Assembly (NCBI RefSeq): GCF_946481715.1
Contig: NZ_CAMLOV010000101.1
Location: forward strand, 1-20,052
From: an uncultured Mucilaginibacter sp.
Lineage (GTDB): Bacteria > Bacteroidota > Bacteroidia > Sphingobacteriales > Sphingobacteriaceae
Direction of reading: 5' to 3'
Length of the DNA stretch: 20,052 nucleotides
Position 1 is the first letter of the stretch; each line of letters starts with the position of its first letter. Below the pieces are notes generated by a model. That model saw only the letters and a list, made by a program, of their open reading frames with translations, ran no database searches and had not been told where the DNA came from. Below, one piece after another: positions 16,717 to 20,052 of the stretch. The translations under genes were made by a program, and so were the position numbers.

Positions 16717-18216
16717 TTAATTCTGGACGGTTGTGAAGCCCGTTCCTGTTTCTATCGTACTTAAGGGCGATGCTAAGGTTAACGGGATGCTGGTTACGGT
16801 ACGCCCGGTTATCCACCGACCGGTAACGGCATCGTAAACGCCACCCAATGCACTAAAGTTGCCCGTGGCGGGTAAGGTTAATTTAGATTTATTAGTACCG
16901 CCTCCATAAAATGCCTGGTTTTCGCGCGTTACGGGGTTTATGGTGCTATAGTAATCGGTGTTGGTAATACGGTAACCGATCTCTGGTGGCCCGGGCGAAT
17001 AAACGGTACCGTTACCACCATACATTATCACATCAAGCGGTATGCTGCCGGCATCTACCGTTGTACCGGCAAATACAGATATGCCGGCCACGTTGCCGCT
17101 GTTGGCCAGCAGGTTTGCGGTGGCTGTACCAAAGTCGGCACCGTTTACGGTGGAGTATTGCGTACTGCTTATCCAGTTGGCTGCGCTGATATCTGTTGAG
17201 CCCAGGCCCCAAATGTTTTTGTTGCCGCCTACGTAGAAGAATTGCCCCTTCCTCACCGTGCCCGATGTTAGGTTTATTTTGTAACTGCGCACCCCGCCAA
17301 TAGCCCATCCTGTTGCCGGTGCCGGGTTGGTGCCTGCGTTGTTACAGGTAACAATGGCGAAGTTGGTCACCGCGAAATCGATATCGCGCGTAGCCATCAA
17401 CTGGATGTACTCCTGGTTGGCATCGCCCCCAGTTGGGTCGGTAAGGTAACCGGCAATAATAATGGACGATGGTTTGATAACCGCTAACGCAAACATATCA
17501 TCCAGCGTGCGCGGCCATACCTGTATGGTAGTACCTGCGGCAGTTGCGAATATAATCGGAATCCCTGTGAAATTTGCGCTGAACGGTAAGGTCGAGTTTG
17601 CAAAACCTGCCGTAGCCTCGGTATGCAGCACTACCCTGCCAAAGCCATCGTTAATGGTTTTATCGCCGGCGTAGGAATCTCCGGGCTGCGGTTCAGGCTC
17701 AACAATAGCCGAACTGATTGTTACCAAGGTACTTTCGTAAACATCCGGTGAGGCGATAAGCCGCCCCGAGGGCACCGCCTGCACAATTACCGCATGGTTG
17801 GCAGCAATTTTGGTTACAGCTGCTTCTGTAAGCCCGGTAAGGCGCATGCTGCCGTTTACCTTTGTTAACTTAGCGCCGGTTACCTGTACCATTACCGAAT
17901 CGCCGGGAACGTAGTTTGATGCCGCTGCTCCAATATCAATGGCAATACCGCGGATGGCATTGCGGCGGTTGTTTTGCACCACCAAAATGCCTGCCGGGCT
18001 GTTGCCGCTTGCTGCGTTGGAAATTACCACGCCTACGATCTCCTTTGCACCGCTCATGTTATCGGTAGTAAGGGTTACGTCGGCACCTTTATACAGCGCC
18101 TTCACATCTACCACCGCTATAATGGGGCTAAGCGTGCCTTCGGCATAATCGTGTTTTTTACAGCCGGCTACGGCCATAATGCCAAGTGCTGCCAGGTATA
18201 AATATATCTTTTTCAT
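16717..18216 (-). CDS. DUF5689-type surface lipoprotein of a SusCD locus
   Basis: The 499-residue protein starts at the ATG at 18216 (MKKIYLYL). The upstream Met at 18246 adds only a weak ten-residue extension. A type II signal ends in MAVAGC (Cys about residue 19), so it is a lipoprotein, probably at the outer membrane. The N-terminal half (about 25-250) has the repeated beta pattern of DUF5689 (VVISNAASGNSPAGILVVQN, GDSVMVQVTGAKL), which resembles OB-like folds. The C-terminal half, from about 260 (IIIAGYLTDPTGGDANQEYI), resembles a lamin-tail-like beta domain. Such proteins usually accompany SusC/SusD pairs and may bind the imported ligand at the surface. It lies about 30 bases after the SusD stop and ends just before an intrinsic terminator. 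Its ligand is unknown; the phosphatases downstream hint at a phosphorylated one. Confidence 0.8.
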   Translation of the reverse strand: MKKIYLYLAALGIMAVAGCKKHDYAEGTLSPIIAVVDVKALYKGADVTLTTDNMSGAKEIVGVVISNAASGNSPAGILVVQNNRRNAIRGIAIDIGAAASNYVPGDSVMVQVTGAKLTKVNGSMRLTGLTEAAVTKIAANHAVIVQAVPSGRLIASPDVYESTLVTISSAIVEPEPQPGDSYAGDKTINDGFGRVVLHTEATAGFANSTLPFSANFTGIPIIFATAAGTTIQVWPRTLDDMFALAVIKPSSIIIAGYLTDPTGGDANQEYIQLMATRDIDFAVTNFAIVTCNNAGTNPAPATGWAIGGVRSYKINLTSGTVRKGQFFYVGGNKNIWGLGSTDISAANWISSTQYSTVNGADFGTATANLLANSGNVAGISVFAGTTVDAGSIPLDVIMYGGNGTVYSPGPPEIGYRITNTDYYSTINPVTRENQAFYGGGTNKSKLTLPATGNFSALGGVYDAVTGRWITGRTVTSIPLTLASPLSTIETGTGFTTVQN

Positions 18217-18246
18217 CGTTTGTATCTTTCTGAAGGTTTGGTACAA

Positions 18247-19737
18247 TTATGGTTTTTGCCACCACACATTGGTGGATATTTCATCTGCCCCCTGCGCTGC
18301 CACGGCTGTAGTATAATTGGTGGGGTTGGCGCTTTGCACGTACACCGGGTAGGTTAACCTTGCAGGCATTATGCCATTATTGCGCAAACCGTTGCCCTTT
18401 GGTAAAACAGGGTGCCCGGTGCGGCGGTACTCAAACCACTGCTCAAAATCTGTCCAGAACATGGAGTAGTATTTTTGCAGGTGGATCTGTTCCATCTTAT
18501 CATCCAGGCTGCCCGCTGCATTCCAGGCTATATCGCCGGTGGCTAAATAGGTATCTATCGGGGTGGCAAATGTTGGGATCCAAAAGGTGATGCCGTTTTG
18601 TACGCCAGCTTTGTAATACGCCTCTGCCGAGCCCGATATCCAGCCCTTTGCGGCCGCCTCCGCCAAAATGAATTGCAGCTCGCTGTAGTTCATAATGTTG
18701 CCCATCAGCGGGTCGTTCATCAGGGTGGTGGTTGATGTGGTAGACAGGAAGTAAGATTTATGGTCCACCCCTTCGCCCGGTGCGTAGCCGCTTGGCGCAC
18801 CCACGTAACCGCCCTGGTAAGTAGCTATCGACCAGCGATTAGCTGTAAGCCTTGGATCCGCCCAACGGTTAAGGTTGTTGATGAAGAACTCACCGATGCT
18901 GGGTTGGCGCCAGTCCTGCTCGCGCACGCCGCCAATAAAGGGGGATGTTAAGGCACCTACGCCGTTCCAGCGCAATACTGCGGCGTCTTCGTTACCGGCC
19001 ATCAGCGGGTACAGCGTGGGGTTGGTATCTACTATCTCCTTAATTTTAGCAATCACATTTGCACTTGCTTCTGCCTTGCCCGATACACGGAGCAATAAGC
19101 GCAGGTACAGGGTGTTACCAAACTTGCGCCATTTGGAAGCGTTGCCGTTGTAAACCGGGTCGCTGCCGCCATTTACGTTGGCCGCGCCGTTCAGCAGGGT
19201 ATCTGCTTGCTCCAGCTTTTTGAAAATATCCAGGTAAATATCTTTCTGCTTGTCAAACGCAGGGGTAAAGTTGCCATCCTTGCCTTTATTCGAATCAAAG
19301 TATGGCACATCGCCGTAGGTATCGGTCAATATGGAATAGACCCACGACTGGCAGATAAGCGAGATTCCCATATACGTTTTATTATAAGTAAGCGGCTGGC
19401 TGGCGACGTTGTAGATATCCTTAAAGTTAGTAAGCTGGGTGTACCAGCCGTTCCAGGTGTTATCTGCCCAGGTGCGCTTTACATCGTATCTAAAAACCTT
19501 GCCTTCCGAGTCGCCGGGATCTACCGTTACCTGCATCAGCTCGTTATTAAAGTTGCGGGCGCGCAGCATGTTAATGCTTACGGTATTCACAAGCGCCGGG
19601 GCAAGCAGTTGCTGCGGCAGGGCGTTGGGTGTGCCGTTGGGGTCGGTATTCAGGTCGATAAAGCCCTTTTTACACGATGCCATCGTGATGGCAAGCAGTA
19701 TAATTAAGGGTATGAGTTGATATATATTCCTTTTCAT
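18247..19737 (-). CDS. SusD/RagB-type nutrient-binding outer-membrane lipoprotein
   Basis: This surface lipoprotein covers the SusC channel and captures the ligand. The 496-residue protein has a type II signal ending in TMASC (Cys22), followed directly by KKGFIDLNTDPNGTPNA. The LNTDPN motif is typical of the SusD-like_2 group. The rest is helix-rich with repeated Trp and Tyr, as in TPR-based SusD folds, and includes the segment SELQFILAEAAAKGWISG (about residue 345) that is conserved in these proteins. The C-terminus ends NVWWQKP. It begins 11 bases after the SusC stop, the normal arrangement of the pair. The ligand cannot be read from the sequence. Because the operon continues to DUF5689 and two phosphatases, a phosphorylated compound is a better guess than a plain glycan. 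Confidence 0.92.
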   Translation of the reverse strand: MKRNIYQLIPLIILLAITMASCKKGFIDLNTDPNGTPNALPQQLLAPALVNTVSINMLRARNFNNELMQVTVDPGDSEGKVFRYDVKRTWADNTWNGWYTQLTNFKDIYNVASQPLTYNKTYMGISLICQSWVYSILTDTYGDVPYFDSNKGKDGNFTPAFDKQKDIYLDIFKKLEQADTLLNGAANVNGGSDPVYNGNASKWRKFGNTLYLRLLLRVSGKAEASANVIAKIKEIVDTNPTLYPLMAGNEDAAVLRWNGVGALTSPFIGGVREQDWRQPSIGEFFINNLNRWADPRLTANRWSIATYQGGYVGAPSGYAPGEGVDHKSYFLSTTSTTTLMNDPLMGNIMNYSELQFILAEAAAKGWISGSAEAYYKAGVQNGITFWIPTFATPIDTYLATGDIAWNAAGSLDDKMEQIHLQKYYSMFWTDFEQWFEYRRTGHPVLPKGNGLRNNGIMPARLTYPVYVQSANPTNYTTAVAAQGADEISTNVWWQKP

Positions 19738-19748
19738 AATTGATAATA

Positions 19749-20052
19749 TTATAGGCCAATAATGATGTTAACGCCAAAGGTTCGGGTAGACGGGAACTGC
19801 GCTATCTCAAATCCCTGTACAATGTCGTTACCCGCAAGCGTTCCAAATTCCGGATCGAATACCGGCCAGTTGCTCCAGATAACCAGATCGCGGCCGTATA
19901 CACCTACTGATGCGCGCTGCAAGCCCAACCGTTTCACAAAGCCCGGATTCAGGGTATAATCAAACCGTGCCTCGCGGAATTTGATAAAGTTGGTACTAAA
20001 GGTGTTTCCCTCGGCATTGTCAATACCATAGTGCGAGCGGTAGTATCCATCA
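19749..20052 (-). CDS. SusC/RagA-type TonB-dependent receptor, C-terminal end only
   Basis: Only the last 100 or so residues are in the window, as the gene runs in from the right edge. The frame reads NFIKFREARFDYTLNP, then GVYGRDLVIWSNWPVFDPEF, and ends FPSTRTFGVNIIIGL before a TAA at 19749-19751. The pattern of a strand, RDLVIW, FDPE and a final RTFG-type strand is the conserved C-terminus of SusC-like barrels. A GTG at 19937 in this frame is internal and not a start. The protein pairs with the SusD-like lipoprotein that begins 11 bases downstream. Signal, plug and most of the barrel are outside the window, so no statement about its substrate can be made from this part. Confidence 0.9.
   Translation of the reverse strand, partial: DGYYRSHYGIDNAEGNTFSTNFIKFREARFDYTLNPGFVKRLGLQRASVGVYGRDLVIWSNWPVFDPEFGTLAGNDIVQGFEIAQFPSTRTFGVNIIIGL

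Noticed and set aside
19207..19707. 166-codon open frame on the + strand inside the SusD-like gene
   Set aside because: It lies entirely opposite a confident SusD coding region and its translation has no family features; long antisense frames are common in such genes.
19749..19937. Short separate gene starting at GTG 19937
   Set aside because: The same frame is open to the window edge and reads as the conserved end of a SusC barrel, so the GTG is internal.

Overview
The window looks like a chromosomal stretch from a Bacteroidota bacterium. The best fit is the family Sphingobacteriaceae (Mucilaginibacter- or Pedobacter-like), but this is inferred from gene content and protein style, not from a marker gene. 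The evidence is a SusC/SusD pair, DUF4249 and DUF5689 lipoproteins, a TonB-dependent receptor with a carboxypeptidase-like N-terminal domain, several secreted glycosidases, and promoter-like TAnnTTTG elements. No tRNA, rRNA, CRISPR array or insertion sequence was seen.

The left part (1-3785, + strand) is a fucose-use cluster. It holds the 3' part of a FucP-type L-fucose:H+ symporter, a secreted GH29 alpha-L-fucosidase and a zinc-dependent medium-chain dehydrogenase. Together they suggest periplasmic release of L-fucose, uptake across the inner membrane, and an oxidative step on the sugar or a breakdown product.

The centre-left part (4018-11143, + strand) is a tightly packed four-gene operon. 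In order it encodes a small secreted protein of unknown family, a TonB-dependent receptor with an N-terminal STN domain, a DUF4249 protein, and a secreted protein with an MG2-like N-terminal domain and a TonB-plug-like domain but no barrel. Gaps are 0, 14 and 5 nt. This looks like a cell-envelope machine whose substrate is unknown, and it is the part of the window most likely to be an undescribed system.

Convergent to it on the - strand is a single GH78 alpha-L-rhamnosidase gene (11219-13891). Its upstream region holds a candidate promoter overlapped by a 20-bp near-perfect palindrome, a likely operator. Behind that lies a degenerate reading frame with two in-frame stops.

The right part (14370-20052, - strand) reads right to left as an operon: SusC C-terminus (cut by the window edge), SusD-like lipoprotein, DUF5689 lipoprotein, a strong intrinsic terminator, a Tat-type calcineurin-like phosphoesterase broken by a one-base frameshift, and a glycerophosphodiester phosphodiesterase overlapping it. 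The likely role is capture of a phosphodiester-bearing polymer or lipid head group at the surface and its hydrolysis in the periplasm. The phosphoesterase break is either a sequencing error or a real lesion in a short A run.
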